Shown here piece after piece: positions 1-11,800 of a DNA stretch of 64,000 nucleotides. The DNA is from JAWKTV01 sp041398905 (GTDB lineage Bacteria; Planctomycetota; Planctomycetia; Planctomycetales; Planctomycetaceae). Position 1 is the first letter of the stretch; every line of letters begins with the position of its first letter. The stretch covers positions 124,001 through 188,000 of the forward strand of contig JAWKTV010000008.1 of the NCBI GenBank assembly GCA_041398905.1, in the 5' to 3' direction. Position numbers and translations under genes: made by a program. Below the pieces are notes generated by a model. That model was not told the origin of the DNA and did no database searches. It saw only the letters and a list, made by a program, of their open reading frames with translations.

Positions 1-285
1 CAGCGCGAGCGCAGTGAGCAATGCGGTTCCCCCCATTACAAACCCCGCCCCGCGGCGCGGCACCACCGCAAGGCCGACCGCCATCGGAAACACGACTCGC
101 AGAATCGCATGACCGGGCACCCGCAAATGCAGATCGAGCAACGACGAGGCCACTGCCGCAACGCAGCCCATCAGACTCAGTACCAGCATTTCACCGGTCG
201 TCGCCCACTCCGCGGAGCCCTGCAGCCGCGACAATCGACTGGCGCGGGCGAGCTCAGGATGCAGGGGCAGCAACGAGGCGGACAT
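1..285 (-). CDS. Membrane protein, N-terminal part only (cut by window edge)
   Basis: The reading frame is open from a start near 285 to the first base of the window, so only about 95 N-terminal residues are visible. After a polar start of about 30 residues there are hydrophobic stretches (MLVLSLMGCVAAVASSLL, then a segment ending VVFPMAVGLAVVP, then FVMGGTALLTALALL-like), which suggests a multi-pass membrane protein. An in-frame GTG at 297, directly after a TGA, is an alternative start that adds VTIR. I do not recognise the family. It is transcribed away from the next gene. Confidence 0.5.
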   Translation of the reverse strand, partial: MSASLLPLHPELARASRLSRLQGSAEWATTGEMLVLSLMGCVAAVASSLLDLHLRVPGHAILRVVFPMAVGLAVVPRRGAGFVMGGTALLTALAL

Positions 286-540
286 GCGAATGGTCACTCA
301 CCGTCGACGAAGAATCCGATCAGGAACGGCATCATGACAGACCAGGCAGCCCGATGACAATCGACGGGACGGCGGAAAAGATTTTGACATCATCGCGCGA
401 TGGCGGTAGCCTGAAGTTCGTTCACAGGGCCTCCCGAAGCCAGGCGGTGCAGTCTGGTTTGCGAGCTGTCGGGCGGCGTTCTCTGCGAGTGGTCGCCCCG
501 GAGCCGCTTCGCTCGCTCACCTGTTGCGTGGAGCATTGCT

Positions 541-984
541 ATGCAACCGCAAGCCGCTGATTCCGCACGTCTGCAACGATGTACCGAGCTGGAATACCTG
601 CTCCTGGGAGACCTCCGCGAGATGCTGGAGGAGCCGATCACTCCACAGGGGGCCAAGTGGATACTGGCCGTCGTCGAGGCGCTGCTGGACGCGCTCCCCC
701 GCGAGCATCGCATGAAGTCGGTTGATGGCTACCTCTCGGAGGTGCTGCAGGAGTTTCCGAACTGGAATCGCCGGGTCCGTCAGCTCGAGTCTCAGTACTT
801 CGAGATGTACGACAAGCTCGCCGAACTCAGGGACGAGCTCGAAGACGGCCGGACCGAACTGTTCACCACGCAGTCGGTCGTCGTCGGGCTTACGGAGTGG
901 ATGCAACTCTTCACCAACCTGCAGCGCCACGAGTCGGACCTGCTGCTGGAGGCGGTCAACACCGAGATCGGCGGCAGCGGCTGA
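541..984 (+). CDS. Conserved hypothetical cytosolic protein, 147 aa
   Basis: This is a clean open frame, rich in Glu, Leu and Arg, with no signal peptide or membrane segment. The middle (residues about 70-125) is strongly helical and probably coiled coil, with heptad-like Leu spacing around QLESQYFEMYDKLAELRDEL. The upstream frame can be extended to 524 only in another frame, so the ATG at 541 is preferred. No enzymatic motif is visible, and the function is unknown. A structural or adaptor role is possible but is only inference from the helical composition. Confidence 0.6.
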   Translation: MQPQAADSARLQRCTELEYLLLGDLREMLEEPITPQGAKWILAVVEALLDALPREHRMKSVDGYLSEVLQEFPNWNRRVRQLESQYFEMYDKLAELRDELEDGRTELFTTQSVVVGLTEWMQLFTNLQRHESDLLLEAVNTEIGGSG

Positions 985-1080
985 ACCCGCTGACTCGGCG
1001 CAGGTGCCGCGGTTGGCGAATCACGACCTGGCAAGTGTCCGCGAGAGCCGGTCGCCGGGTCAACGGAACGAACCGCGAAG

Positions 1081-1798
1081 CTAATCCCCCAGCTCTACCG
1101 AGTTGTTCGCGGCGCCGCTCAATGCTCTCCGCACCGCAAAGAAGCCCAGCACCGCGAACAGCCCGTGCGTGATGCTGAACAGGTACGCCGCTTCCGACAA
1201 GACGTTCGTCCCGCCCGCCGCCACCCATGTGTACAGGAGATAGGCGACGTATTTCGTTCTGACCACCAGTCGGGGCGGACGGCGGAGGAGGTTCAATAGC
1301 ACCACCAGCCGCGACCATCATCGTGTAAGTTGAGACGTACAGCGTCCCCGGCAGCCCGGCGAGTCGGCCTGACGCCACCATGACGCAGGCGAAGATCAGA
1401 AAGCCACAGTGATCGAGGCACATGTCGGTGAACGCGCCGCGCGGGCCGGCCTGTCCGGACCGCCGCGCGATCGGACCATCCAGACCATCCAGCAGCACAT
1501 GCCCCCACAGGCACGCCGCTGATACCAGCAGTGCCGATCGCGAGTCCCCCTGCATCGAGAGCCAGCCGAAGGGAACCAGCAGCAGCATGGCGACCGCGCT
1601 GACGTGGTCGGCGGAGAACCCCAGCCGGCGACAACCGTCGATCAGCGGTGCGAGCAACCGGTCGCGTCGACCCCGGAACTCCGATTGCAGCCGCTGCTCG
1701 CTCGCGGAGAAGTAGTTCCACTCCCCCGTCCGTCCCAAATCGGGAGCCCTCGCCGCATCGGACGTGTCGGTTCCGGGTTCCAGATCGGCTGGCGGCAT
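1081..1798 (-). CDS. CDP-alcohol phosphatidyltransferase family protein (frameshifted)
   Basis: The family joins a CDP-activated alcohol or diacylglycerol to a second alcohol in phospholipid synthesis at the inner membrane. The signature D-x2-D-G-x2-A-R-x8-G-x3-D-x3-D is present (DGLDGPIARR followed by GAFTDMCLDH, about 1430-1500). Hydrophobic helices lie before and after it. The frame breaks near 1295-1306: the N-terminal part reads in one frame to TMMVAA, and the last 74 residues, with further membrane segments, continue in another and stop at 1081. The start is taken at the ATG at 1798; a longer start at 1951 is possible. The substrate (glycerol phosphate, inositol phosphate or serine) cannot be told from the motif. 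Confidence 0.75.
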
Positions 1799-1963
1799 GA
1801 AGTTGCGGTCGGCGGTGAATGAAGTGCGCTCGGCGGCTCTTGCTCGACGAATCAGCACCCCAACGGGCGAACACAGCGTACCGCGAGCCAGCACCCTCGT
1901 CGACGGCAGTCGAATGCTCCCAGCAACTGCGGGCGGGTCGGGAACCACCACCCGCCGAGCTGC

Positions 1964-2656
1964 TCACGGCCCGGTGGTCGGCTCCCCGGTGCACTCCGGG
2001 TCCGCGTCCGACTCGGCGTCGGCATGACCAGCGGACTCCTCCACGCGGCCAGACGCGGATGTCAGGTCGTCATCATCGTGGCGATGCTGGTCGCGGTACT
2101 CCCGGGCGATCAGCATGAACGCGATGAAGTCGTAGACCGCATGGGCGATGATCGGCCGGATCAAGCTGGGCGAGTCCGGGCCGATGGCCACGCCCGGCAG
2201 CCCGGTGAACAGCCAACTGAAGTAGATCCCCACGATGAAAGCGAACACGAAGTACAGCCAAGACATCGCGTGAGCCAGCCCGAAGGCGAGGTTGACGGTG
2301 ATCACAGCGGCCCAGGCGCCCCACCCGCCCAGGCTCCACTGCAACACGCCGCGAAACAGCAGTTCTTCACCCAGCCCCGCCAGCAGACCAAGCGCGGCGA
2401 GATCATGCCACCTGCATGCCGCCAGCGAGGCTCCCAACAGTTCCGTGACTTCGTCCTTGACACTCGACGCCAGATAGAACCCGCCGAGCATCGGCAAGAC
2501 CGCCAGCAGCCCCCACAGCAGATCACTGACGGTCAAGTACAGAAGCGGCCCGTAGTCGAATCCTCCAAGTTCCGCCACGACAATCGCCACCAGCAGCAGC
2601 CCCCCCTCGAACAGAGCGGCGACATTCAGGAACTCACGGCGGGACTGCGACTGCAC
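1964..2656 (-). CDS. CPBP family intramembrane metalloprotease
   Basis: The 230-aa protein has about six membrane segments and the three conserved motifs of the CPBP (CAAX protease and bacteriocin-processing, Abi) family: EELLFRG near residue 97, FGLAHA about 30 residues later, and HAVYDF near residue 170. These Glu and His residues are expected to bind the catalytic metal inside the membrane. The C-terminal 40 residues are acidic and hydrophilic, probably a cytosolic tail. In bacteria such proteins process peptides or membrane anchors, but the substrate here is unknown. The frame is intact. Confidence 0.85.
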   Translation of the reverse strand: MQSQSRREFLNVAALFEGGLLLVAIVVAELGGFDYGPLLYLTVSDLLWGLLAVLPMLGGFYLASSVKDEVTELLGASLAACRWHDLAALGLLAGLGEELLFRGVLQWSLGGWGAWAAVITVNLAFGLAHAMSWLYFVFAFIVGIYFSWLFTGLPGVAIGPDSPSLIRPIIAHAVYDFIAFMLIAREYRDQHRHDDDDLTSASGRVEESAGHADAESDADPECTGEPTTGP

Positions 2657-2785
2657 GATACGACGCTTCGCCTCGAAGGAGCAGTTGGCTCGGTCAATTG
2701 AGATCGTCCACCCGCGGAGAACCAGCCGTCAGCGCAGCATCGCCGCGGTTGTCGATCGAATGGGCGGTGAGCACCGGCGGGGGTG

Positions 2786-3831
<1,046 letters not shown>

Positions 3832-4148
3832 GCGACACCTCCTGACTGCGACCTCGCGATCGAGCCTCGAACAACACAAACGCGGCGCGACATTCCAGTG
3901 TCGCACCGACCGCCGACGGCCTGAAGCCATTCGCCCCGACGTGATGTCGTCGGTCGAGTTCACCATTCCCACCGCGGGCGGCCGCATCCTCCGCACGATA
4001 TCCAAGCGGTCCATGTCCGGCAACAGCGCGAACCGCCGGCAGGTCGACCGCCCGATCGCGATGTCGTCGACCTGCGAGTCGAGGTGCGATCAGCGCACCG
4101 CGATTGCGAACACGTCATTGCCCCTGCGAAGCGAGTCGGCGAACCCGT
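3832..4148. other. Intergenic stretch upstream of trxB
   Basis: About 315 bases between the trxB start and the stop of the next upstream gene. I see no supported gene, RNA or strong hairpin. The only useful element is the AGGAGG ribosome binding site of trxB at its left end. Confidence 0.4.
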
Positions 4149-5407
4149 TCACGGAGCGAGCTGACTTCCCAGCAGCCGCTCCAGTCGTTCCGCCTCGCCG
4201 GCCAGCGTCGCGTTCGAGGATTCCAGGTAGCCCTGCAGGACGATCATCGCCTCGCCATCCGCGGAAACCCCTGTGCCGGCCCTGAACGCACTGTCGCTTC
4301 CAGCAGATCCTCCCCGGCGGAGGCGAGCTGTTGCGGATCAGAAGCGGGCAAGCTGGATTCGTCCGACCGTCTGGTACTGGTCGTCACGCTCCGCCAGCGA
4401 TCGAGATGGGCCCCGCTCATCAACGCGGATGTCGACCGCCTCCGCAGGGAGACGCGTCGTCGGCTGCAACTCCCAGACACCGTCATGCCGGACTTTTGCA
4501 CCAGTCGCTTGTCGTCGCTTGAGATCGAACTCCCCCGACGTGTATACGAGGTGCGTTCACCCTGACGCACCGCGAAAAGCCCCGTCCGACAATCGCCAGA
4601 TGCAGCGGGTTGAGTGTCCTGACGCAGGCTGCCCGGTGGATCAATCGGCTTCGTGGTCGACACGCCGACGACCGGCATCGCCCCATCGGTCGTCGGTTCG
4701 ATGCGGCGGTAGCCGAACTGTCCACGTTCGCCAGATTCGTTTGAATACACCACCGCAGCGTTTCCTTACCCCGGGCGTCGAGTCGCGGCGACCTGGCAGT
4801 TCCTGTCCCCATCGACGAAGCACTGCCTGCGACTGCGGTGCTTGGCCTGATGCCCGCTCGACGAAGGAAGCGGGGCAAACAGGTCGGGAGGGCGCCCGCG
4901 GCGAGTTGATCTTCCAGATTCCCAGAATCTCGCGGCATTCTTCCAGCGACATTCCTGCAGCACGTCGCGCCACACACCGCCGCTCGTCCTCGCTGTAGTC
5001 CTCCAACTCTTGCTCGATGAGTTCATCCAGTTCCGAGTCGCTTCGGCCCGCAGATCAATCGGGATTGCGGTTTGCGGACTTTCCAGTGTCGCCGGGGCAT
5101 CACTGGAGACCGTACGCAGCGGCGAAGGCTCGGTCGATTCAACAGCTGCGTGGATCGTCGCACCCAGGGGATCATGCGCCAGGTAGGCTGGTGCGGTCAC
5201 GCGATGCACATCGCTCAGCAGACGGCGCGGCTGGGCTTCACCCGCTTCGATTGACGTGCCATCGATGACGACGCTTCGCGGCCGCTCCGGCTGCTCCCGG
5301 CCCCATCCATTCGGACGGTGACCAGGACCGCCAGCGCGACGCTGGGCGATCGTGGTTACGACCGCCACGCCAACGGCCGTAAGCATCAGTTTTCGATCTC
5401 GAATCAT
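4149..5407 (-). CDS. Putative exported hypothetical protein (several frameshifts)
   Basis: A start at 5407 gives MIRDRKLMLTAVGVAVVTTIAQ, a basic then hydrophobic N-terminus that looks like a signal peptide or anchor. The protein has to be pieced together across at least four frames: a middle part contains ELEDYSEDERRCVARR and SLEECREILGIWK, a later part FGYRRIEPTTDGAMPVVGV, and the end reads VLQGYLESSNATLAGEAERL and stops at 4149. Each piece has natural amino-acid composition, whereas the alternative frames are Arg/Ser/Pro-rich, which is typical of shadows. The family is not recognised. It could be a real gene with sequence errors or a decaying one. Confidence 0.45.
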
Positions 5408-5770
5408 CGACCGCGTCCTTTCGGTCCAGACGAGCGATAGGGGCGCACTCCCACCCCCGTACCGCAGATTCCGCAGCCGCAGCTAGGTCGGCCGAACACG
5501 CGAAGTCAATACGAGTGGGCCGGGGCAGGCTACGTAGACTTCGTAGCTTGGGTGTCCCACACAGCAGCGGCATGCTCGTCTGGCGAGAGGCCGTCCGGAC
5601 GCTGTGCCATACGGACTGCCGCCAGGCGGACTCGACTCGGCTTCCAACGGACCCCCGTGACGGAACCGATGATGATCTGAGACGACGACTACCCGCAGCA
5701 GGACCCGCTCCGAAGACCTCGCCGAACTGTCGCAAGCCGGGCCGCTGCCTCCATGGACCTGTCCACGAAC
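5408..5770 (-). other. Unresolved stretch, probably coding on the minus strand
   Basis: A short minus-strand frame ends in a Cys/Gly-rich tail (PSCGCGICGTGVGVRPYRSS) whose TGA overlaps the ATG at 5407 (ATGA). A plausible preceding piece, SYEVYVACPGPLVLTSRV, sits in a different frame. This suggests a small protein of about 80-110 residues broken by indels and coupled to the gene that starts at 5407. It cannot be assigned to a family. Confidence 0.25.
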
Positions 5771-6278
5771 CTGATTCCACGGCATCTTCGCCAGCATCAG
5801 GCCCATGCCGCATGTATCGGTGATCCCGGCAAACACCAGTCCAGCACCGACGAACGCCGATAGCCCCATCCAGGCCGGGTGAATCAGATAGGCCAGCGTC
5901 ACTCCCACGAGGACGAGCAGGCCCGCGGCGATCCGCACCTGTCGCTCCAGCGACATCGACGCCTTGCCGCGCACGACCGGCAATCCGGCCGCCGCCCACG
6001 CCTCGGTTCCGCCGTCCACATTGACCACATCGAGGCCGCTCGCGGCGAGTTGCTCGCACGCCTTGCTGCCCCGGCTACCCGACTTGCAGATCACATACAC
6101 CGGCCGCCTCCCCAACCAGTGCCGTCGCCTTGTCGACACTCAGTTGATCCAACGGCACGTTCTTCGCCGGGGTCGCGTGCACCGAACGAAACTCAACGGG
6201 GGTGCGAACATCGATCAGCGGCACATGTCCTCGATGCTGAAGCTGCTCATACAAGTCACGCGGTGAAATCGTCTTCAT
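5771..6278 (-). CDS. YgaP-like rhodanese with DUF2892 membrane domain (frameshifted)
   Basis: The N-terminal rhodanese domain begins MKTISPRDLYEQLQ and carries LIDVRTPVEF. The active-site loop VICKSGSRGSKA has the catalytic Cys, expected to carry a persulfide. After the rhodanese come two hydrophobic segments (LLVLVGVTLAYLIHPAW and LSAFVGAGLVFAGITD), as in the E. coli inner-membrane protein YgaP. Similarity ends at KMPWNQ (5771); no stop follows at once in that frame, and another frame stops at 5689. The frame shifts near 6105. AAGGAG lies seven bases before the ATG at 6278. The ArsR-type gene just upstream on the same strand probably regulates it. Confidence 0.78.
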
Positions 6279-6401
6279 GTTCTGCTCCTTCTCCGGTTGT
6301 GTGAATGATCCGATTGTACGACGTCGCGAGTGGACCATCGCTCGTCAGATGTCGATAGATCGCCAACCATCGACCAGTTTGTCCAAAAAAACACAACGCC
6401 G

Positions 6402-6739
6402 CTAGGCAGCCTCTTCATCTCCACCAAAGCGGGCCTCGATACAGTCCATAATCCTCTGCAGGTGCGGCTCGACGACAAAGTAGAACGTCTTTCGGCCATC
6501 CTTACGGCTATCGAGGAACCCGCATCGCTGCATCAGTCGCAAGTGCTCCGAGGCCTGTGGCTCGGAGATCTCGCACGACTCCGCCAGCTCGCCCACCGTG
6601 TATTGCCCCCGCAACAGCATCTGCACGATCCGCATCGATGCGGGTGTGCGAGCGTCTTCAGGCACTCAGCAGCCTGCCCCTGCTTGCCCAGGCTGATCAA
6701 AGTCAGACTTGATGTACTGATTTCGCCCACGACTTCCAC
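6402..6739 (-). CDS. ArsR-family transcriptional regulator (frameshifted)
   Basis: This is a winged-helix repressor of about 110 residues. The recognition region reads YTVGELAESCEIS followed by QASEHLRLMQRCGFLDS, and the wing reads RKDGRKTFYFVV. The expected N-terminal helix (AAECLKTLAHP) is in another frame, so there is a break near 6640. A GTG at 6739 or 6730 is the likely start. No CxC metal-binding motif is visible in helix 3, which favours a thiol/persulfide-type or other sensor over an arsenite sensor; this is inference. It lies directly before the YgaP-like gene on the same strand. Confidence 0.75.
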
Positions 6740-6904
6740 TCCACTAAGACGACCAACCGACGCACGACATTGCCCACGACGCCGCCAACACGAGCCTCGC
6801 CGCACGTTATAAACGGTCGAGCAACGCCGCCACAACTCCGTTACAGACATCATATCGTCAAGTTGCGACATGTCAATTAGTTTTCTCGCGAACTTTCTGG
6901 CCGT

Positions 6905-7180
6905 TCAAGGCTCAAGGCGACCGAGCTGCCAGCGTCGAAACACGATGGCAAAGACCTGGCGGCCGCCGCGAGACTCACTCCGTAAACCCTTCAGCCCACG
7001 CTGACGCCCGGCTCGCAACGCCAGCAGACCGAACAGCAGAAGCAGACAGATCGGCAGCAGAGCGACAGTAGCAGCAAGCGAACGGAATTCGGCATGGTCG
7101 GGATCCACATCAAGGCCATCGAGAGGTCCGGGGGCACAACCTGTCTTACAGGGCGTACGGCCAGCCGAAATGCAACGCAT
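6905..7180 (-). CDS. Small putative membrane protein or C-terminal fragment
   Basis: A 91-codon frame contains one convincing membrane segment (SLAATVALLPICLLLLFGLL) followed by a basic tail (LRAGRQRGLKGLRSE), as in a cytosolic membrane-proximal end. The N-terminal 30 residues do not look natural, so this may be the tail of a longer gene whose front is in another frame upstream (to about 7350). The family is unknown. Confidence 0.25.
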   Translation of the reverse strand: MRCISAGRTPCKTGCAPGPLDGLDVDPDHAEFRSLAATVALLPICLLLLFGLLALRAGRQRGLKGLRSESRGGRQVFAIVFRRWQLGRLEP

Positions 7181-7303
7181 CCTCTTTGCTGATTGACTCC
7201 TCCGTGGATTCCCGACAGTCCGGCGAACATCTGCGAGGGCAGCCGGAAGGAATCAGCCACCGTCAAACGGCGTCGCATCCGGTATCGCCGCGCTGCATCT
7301 CGC

Positions 7304-8542
7304 TCAACAAACTCGCAGCATTGAGGACTGACGCTCCAGGCCGTGGTGCTCAATCACATATCCGCTCGTTTTCGTGCCCGCGGCCCGCTGTTCGGCCGTC
7401 AGGTTCACGTACCTTTCAGCGCACTGGCCGCATCCGCGAGACCGCCCCGAACACAACTCGCCCGCCTCGGCAGCGGTGAGAAACTCCGCCCCGACCTCCA
7501 ACGAAACAATTGGCACGCCAGACACCGCCGACTGCAGAAAGACGTTGGGAAAGCCCTCCAGAGACGAAGTACTCAAGAACACCGACGCCTGTCGAAACAG
7601 CGCCGGCATCTGCTCGAACGGCACCTGACGCATGATGCGCACGTTGCCTGGCGCAGCCCGGCGCACCAGTTCCTCTACGGCCGAGTCGCGTGGATTGAGC
7701 ACCATCACAAACGTCAACGCGGGACACTGTTCCGCCAGCGCGATGCAGAGTTGCGGCCGCTTGTGCAGCGCTTCCGCCCGCCCCACCCAGAGCACGTACC
7801 CGTCGGCCCCTGCCAGTTCTTCGGGCATTGTCGCCGTGGCCAGTCCTCTCTCCCAGGCCGGGACATCCATCGGATTCCGCACCACCATCGCCGAGCGATG
7901 GAAGTCCCGCGACAACGTCTGCTGCTGCGATGGCGTTTGCGCGACGATGCGGCTCGCCTCGCGAATGATCGCGCGCCCGACGGCGGCGGCGGTGCCATAG
8001 GGATCAAAGCCGGCGGTGCCCCGCAGAAACAGCGGGTCCAGATCGCCGTCCGATCCCAGCATCAGCAATGTCGGTCGACCGATCGCCTCCGCGGATCGAA
8101 TAACGCGCAGGGAATGCGTTTGAACGCCAAACGTCATGTAGATGTCCCCGCCAATCCGTTGAATCGCGGCATCCGGGCGTGTCGTGGCGTACCGCTTGCC
8201 GAAGATCAATCGATCGATCGCCGCTGCCGGCACTTGCCACAGCAGTCGCGGATGGAACTGCCTCAACCGCACTCCCGGGAAGCCGGCCTCACGAACGATG
8301 GCGGTGCCGACGTCCTGCCACACCGGATACATCCGATCGATGATCGGTACCACGCGGACGCCTTCACGCACAAACGGTTCGCGCGACCGATGATGCCGGA
8401 CGACGAGCGTGACCTGGGTGGCGGGCTGACGCGCCAGCCCACGCGCAAACTGCCACGCCCGGGTCTCGACTCCGCCGATCGGTCCCGCGACCTCCGGATC
8501 AATGGCCGGCAGGGCGTTCAAGGCGACAAGGCAAACATGCAT
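7304..8542 (-). CDS. Glycosyltransferase, family GT4
   Basis: This is a retaining GT-B glycosyltransferase, probably for cell-surface or exopolysaccharide synthesis. The start MHVCLVALNALP at 8542 gives the usual Rossmann first strand, and GGVETRAWQFARGLA matches the acceptor domain. The C-terminal domain has LWVGRAEALHKRPQL and the sugar-nucleotide loop SSLEGFPNVFLQSA, where the family normally has Glu at the Gln position of the second E of EX7E. Near 7440 about 20 residues look out of frame (GELCSGRSRGCGQ), probably two indels that cancel. A palindromic repeat lies 40 bases upstream of the start. Confidence 0.8.
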   Translation of the reverse strand: MHVCLVALNALPAIDPEVAGPIGGVETRAWQFARGLARQPATQVTLVVRHHRSREPFVREGVRVVPIIDRMYPVWQDVGTAIVREAGFPGVRLRQFHPRLLWQVPAAAIDRLIFGKRYATTRPDAAIQRIGGDIYMTFGVQTHSLRVIRSAEAIGRPTLLMLGSDGDLDPLFLRGTAGFDPYGTAAAVGRAIIREASRIVAQTPSQQQTLSRDFHRSAMVVRNPMDVPAWERGLATATMPEELAGADGYVLWVGRAEALHKRPQLCIALAEQCPALTFVMVLNPRDSAVEELVRRAAPGNVRIMRQVPFEQMPALFRQASVFLSTSSLEGFPNVFLQSAVSGVPIVSLEVGAEFLTAAEAGELCSGRSRGCGQCAERYVNLTAEQRAAGTKTSGYVIEHHGLERQSSMLRVC

Positions 8543-8581
8543 GTTACGAGACGACCGCTGGACAATTTGCACGAACGACGC

Positions 8582-8660
8582 GTGGCAGGGGCGCTCCGAA
8601 TGTAGCCCCCGAGGTCGCACGCATTCCAACCGGAGGCTTCATTCGGAGTGCCCCTGCCAC
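8582..8660. repeat. Dispersed palindromic element, family A, copy 1
   Basis: Two 29-base arms (8582-8610 and 8632-8660) are inverted repeats with 26 of 29 positions pairing; both begin GTGGCAGGGGC. The 21-base centre between them holds the loop. The whole unit, read on the minus strand, matches the element at 41973-42055, including the centre CGGTTGGAATGCG / CGGTCGGAATGCC. It lies just upstream of the glycosyltransferase gene and downstream of none, so a terminator role is unlikely. It could be a non-autonomous mobile unit or a structured regulatory element. Confidence 0.8.
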
Positions 8661-8842
8661 ACCACCCTTGTTGAACAACCGGGTCTCCTGGGTGCCGACA
8701 CCAGCTCTGTTGAATGTTCGGCAAACAACCGCAGCATATCGCGCGGCCAAGTCCGACACGACCGGGCCAGCTGTTGATCGGGCCGCGGCCTGTGCGACTT
8801 ACAGTCGCAACACGTCCAATCGACCGTCTCGTCAACAGCCGA

Positions 8843-11800
8843 TCAGGAGTCGCCCTGCCCCTTGGGCTTCCGCCGCGACTTCAGTATTCGTGCCAGTCCC
8901 GGCTCACGGGCGATTTCGCCCGGCGACTGATCCGTGGGCTCGGCGTCGACGGCGTTTGCGCCGTTGGCCGACGTATTTCGGGTCGCCGCTTCGCCCTGCT
9001 CCCGAGCCAGCCCATCGCGAGTGGGTGCCGGGATCCGCAGCTTCGATGGGTCGATCCGGCCCGGCCGCTGGGCCGCCGGGCCATCGACGCCGACAGGCCT
9101 GCTCGGCACCGCAGGCCTGACCAGCGACCAGTTCCCCGCCCCCTTCGCAACTCCGAGCGGTTCGTCACCGACCGCTGCCATCGAGTTCGCTTCCGCGTCA
9201 GACAAACGATCGGACGCATCAGGATCATCAGCCGATGGCTCTCCGGGCGGCGGCAGGTAGAACAGCGGTGCCGACATCCCCTCGCCCGTCACCTGACGCA
9301 GCGTCGCACACAGCAGGTCCAGTATCTCCAGACCGGTCATCGCCTTGCGTGGCAGCAGCAGGTACGCATTGCGGCGGTCAACAATTCGGAGCGTCGGTCG
9401 CCAGCCTTTCGGCCCTTGCTGCTCCGCACGTTCCAGAGCCCCAGCCAGATCGTGGATCCGCTGGTCATCCTTGTACGACAGCACCGCGTACACCGGTCGG
9501 TGGTCACCTCCCACCACTCCGTTCTCCAGCGTCACGGCGGAACTGGAATCGAGTTCACCGCTGAACGGGTTTCCTTCAAGCCGCACGTTGTCCACGCCCC
9601 ATTGCCAGATGAGAATCTGCAACTCGCGCAGCCGCAACATGTGCCCCGCCAGCTCGGGAATGGGACCAAACCGATCCCGCATTTCGCCCGCCACCTCCTC
9701 CAGTTCAGCCAGCGAAGTCGTGGCCGAGACCTTTCGGTACACGTCGATCTTCTGCCGGCCGGGCGGCACATACGTGTTCGGAAGGTAGGCCTCGATCGGC
9801 AGGTCGACATTGACGTGCGGCGTCTCCCGTTGCGGCAGCCCCTGCAGGCTCCGTACGGCACTTTCCAGCAACTGGCAGTACAGCTCGTAGCCCACCACGG
9901 TGATGTGGCCGCTCTGCTCGGTCCCCAGAATGTTTCCCGCCCCGCGAATCTCCAGATCCCGCATCGAAATCTTGAAGCCCGCTCCCAGCTCGCTGTACTC
10001 CTCGATCGCCTTGAGCCGCTTCGCGGCGATCGAACTGACCGGCTTCTTGTCGTCGATCAGCAGGTAGCAGTACGCCCGATGCTTGTAACGACCGACCCGC
10101 CCCCGCAACTGATGCAGGTCCGCCAGGCCGTAGTGCTGCGCCTGATCGATAAACATCGTGTTCGCCGTCGGGATGTCGAGTCCGCTCTCGATGATCGTCG
10201 TCGCGACGAGGATGTCCGCCTGTTGCCGGACGAACTTGAGCATCGCCCGCTCCAGTTCGCTGGTGCTCATCTGTCCGTGGCCGATCACGATCCGGGCCTC
10301 GGGAACGATCTGCTGCAATCGCTCCTTGATCTCCTCAATGTCGTAAACCCGGTTGTGGACGAAATAGACCTGCCCGCCGCGGTTCATCTCCCGCGCCACC
10401 GCGTGCCGAATCAGTTCCCCATCCCAGCGGCAGATCCGGGTCTCGATGGCGACGCGGTCTCGCGGCGGGGTGGTGAGATTCGAGATATCTCGAATCCCCA
10501 ACAGCGACATATGCAGCGTGCGGGGGATCGGCGTCGCCGACAGTGTCAGCACATCCACAGCCAGCCTCAGCCGCTTGAGCATCTCCTTCGCATCGACACC
10601 GAACCGCTGCTCCTCATCGATGATCAGCAGCCCCAGATTCCTGAAGTGGACGTCCTTCTGCACCAGACGGTGAGTGCCGATCAGAATGTCGACCTTCCCT
10701 TCCGCCGTGCGGTCGAGAATCTCCCGCTGCTGGGCCTTCGTGCGGAATCGGGAGACCGACTCCACTGTGACGGGAAACTCCGCCATGCGATCGCGAAAGG
10801 TCCGGTAGTGCTGCTCCGCGAGGATCGTCGTCGGCACGAGCACCGCAACCTGAAACCCGGCATCGACCGCCTTGAAGGCGGCCCGCATCGCCACTTCCGT
10901 CTTGCCAAAGCCGACGTCGCCGCAGATGAGCCGGTCCATCGGCCGGCTCTTTTGTTGATCGAGCCGGCAGGCCTCGATCGCCGTCACCTGGTCAGGGGTT
11001 TCGACATACGGAAACGCCGCGTCAAACTCCGCCACGAAATGCGTGTCCGGCGGACACGCCAGTCCCGGCTTTGACTCCCGCTGCGCCTGCAGCTTGAGCA
11101 TGTCCGAAGCCATGTCGGCCACGGCCTCCGACACCTTCCGCTTCTGTCGGCTCCACAATGTCCCGCCGACCTTGGAGAGAATCGGCGATCCCTTCGCGGC
11201 ACCGACGTACTTCTGCACCAGGTGAATGAGCGCGACTGGCACGAAGATTCGCACACTGTCACGGAACTCAAGCGTGAGATGCTCTTCCTTGCCACCCTCA
11301 CGGTCGATCAACTCCATGCCGCGATAGATCGCGATGCCGTGCGTCAGATGCACAACATGGTCACCGGGATTGAGGTCCAGAAACGAGTCAATCGCCCGCG
11401 ATTCCGGCCGCGACTTCTTACGGACGACGCGACGCACCTCCACCCGGTTGAACAGTTCGTGATCGCTAATGACCAGCAGTCGCTGGCTGACGATCCGAAA
11501 CCCCTTCGACACCGACCCGAGACAGAGCCGCGTGCGGCTCGCGAGCGGGTGCGGCACGACTGGCGATTGCCCCGCTGGCGAAACCTCAGCATCGCGCTCG
11601 GACGCGGCGTCGCTGGCGTCTGGCCTCGCAGGGGACACCGGCAGGAGTCCAAGCAGCTCCGTGAGTCGCTCGATTTCCGCCTCGTTATGACAGGCGATGA
11701 GGACCGTTTCGTCCGGGCCGACGATCGCCGCGAGTTCGTCCAGCACTTCCGTTTTCGGGCCGGTGAGTCGCTCCAGCGACTCGACCTGCAGATGGCACGT

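Noticed and set aside
956..1951. One 331-codon frame through the CDP-alcohol transferase region
   Set aside because: The part before about 1300 is unnatural after the break; the true C-terminus is in another frame.
8714..11074. A 786-codon open frame on the plus strand
   Set aside because: It lies antisense to mfd and is rich in Arg, His, Gln and Pro, as expected from the third-position bias of a high-GC gene on the other strand.
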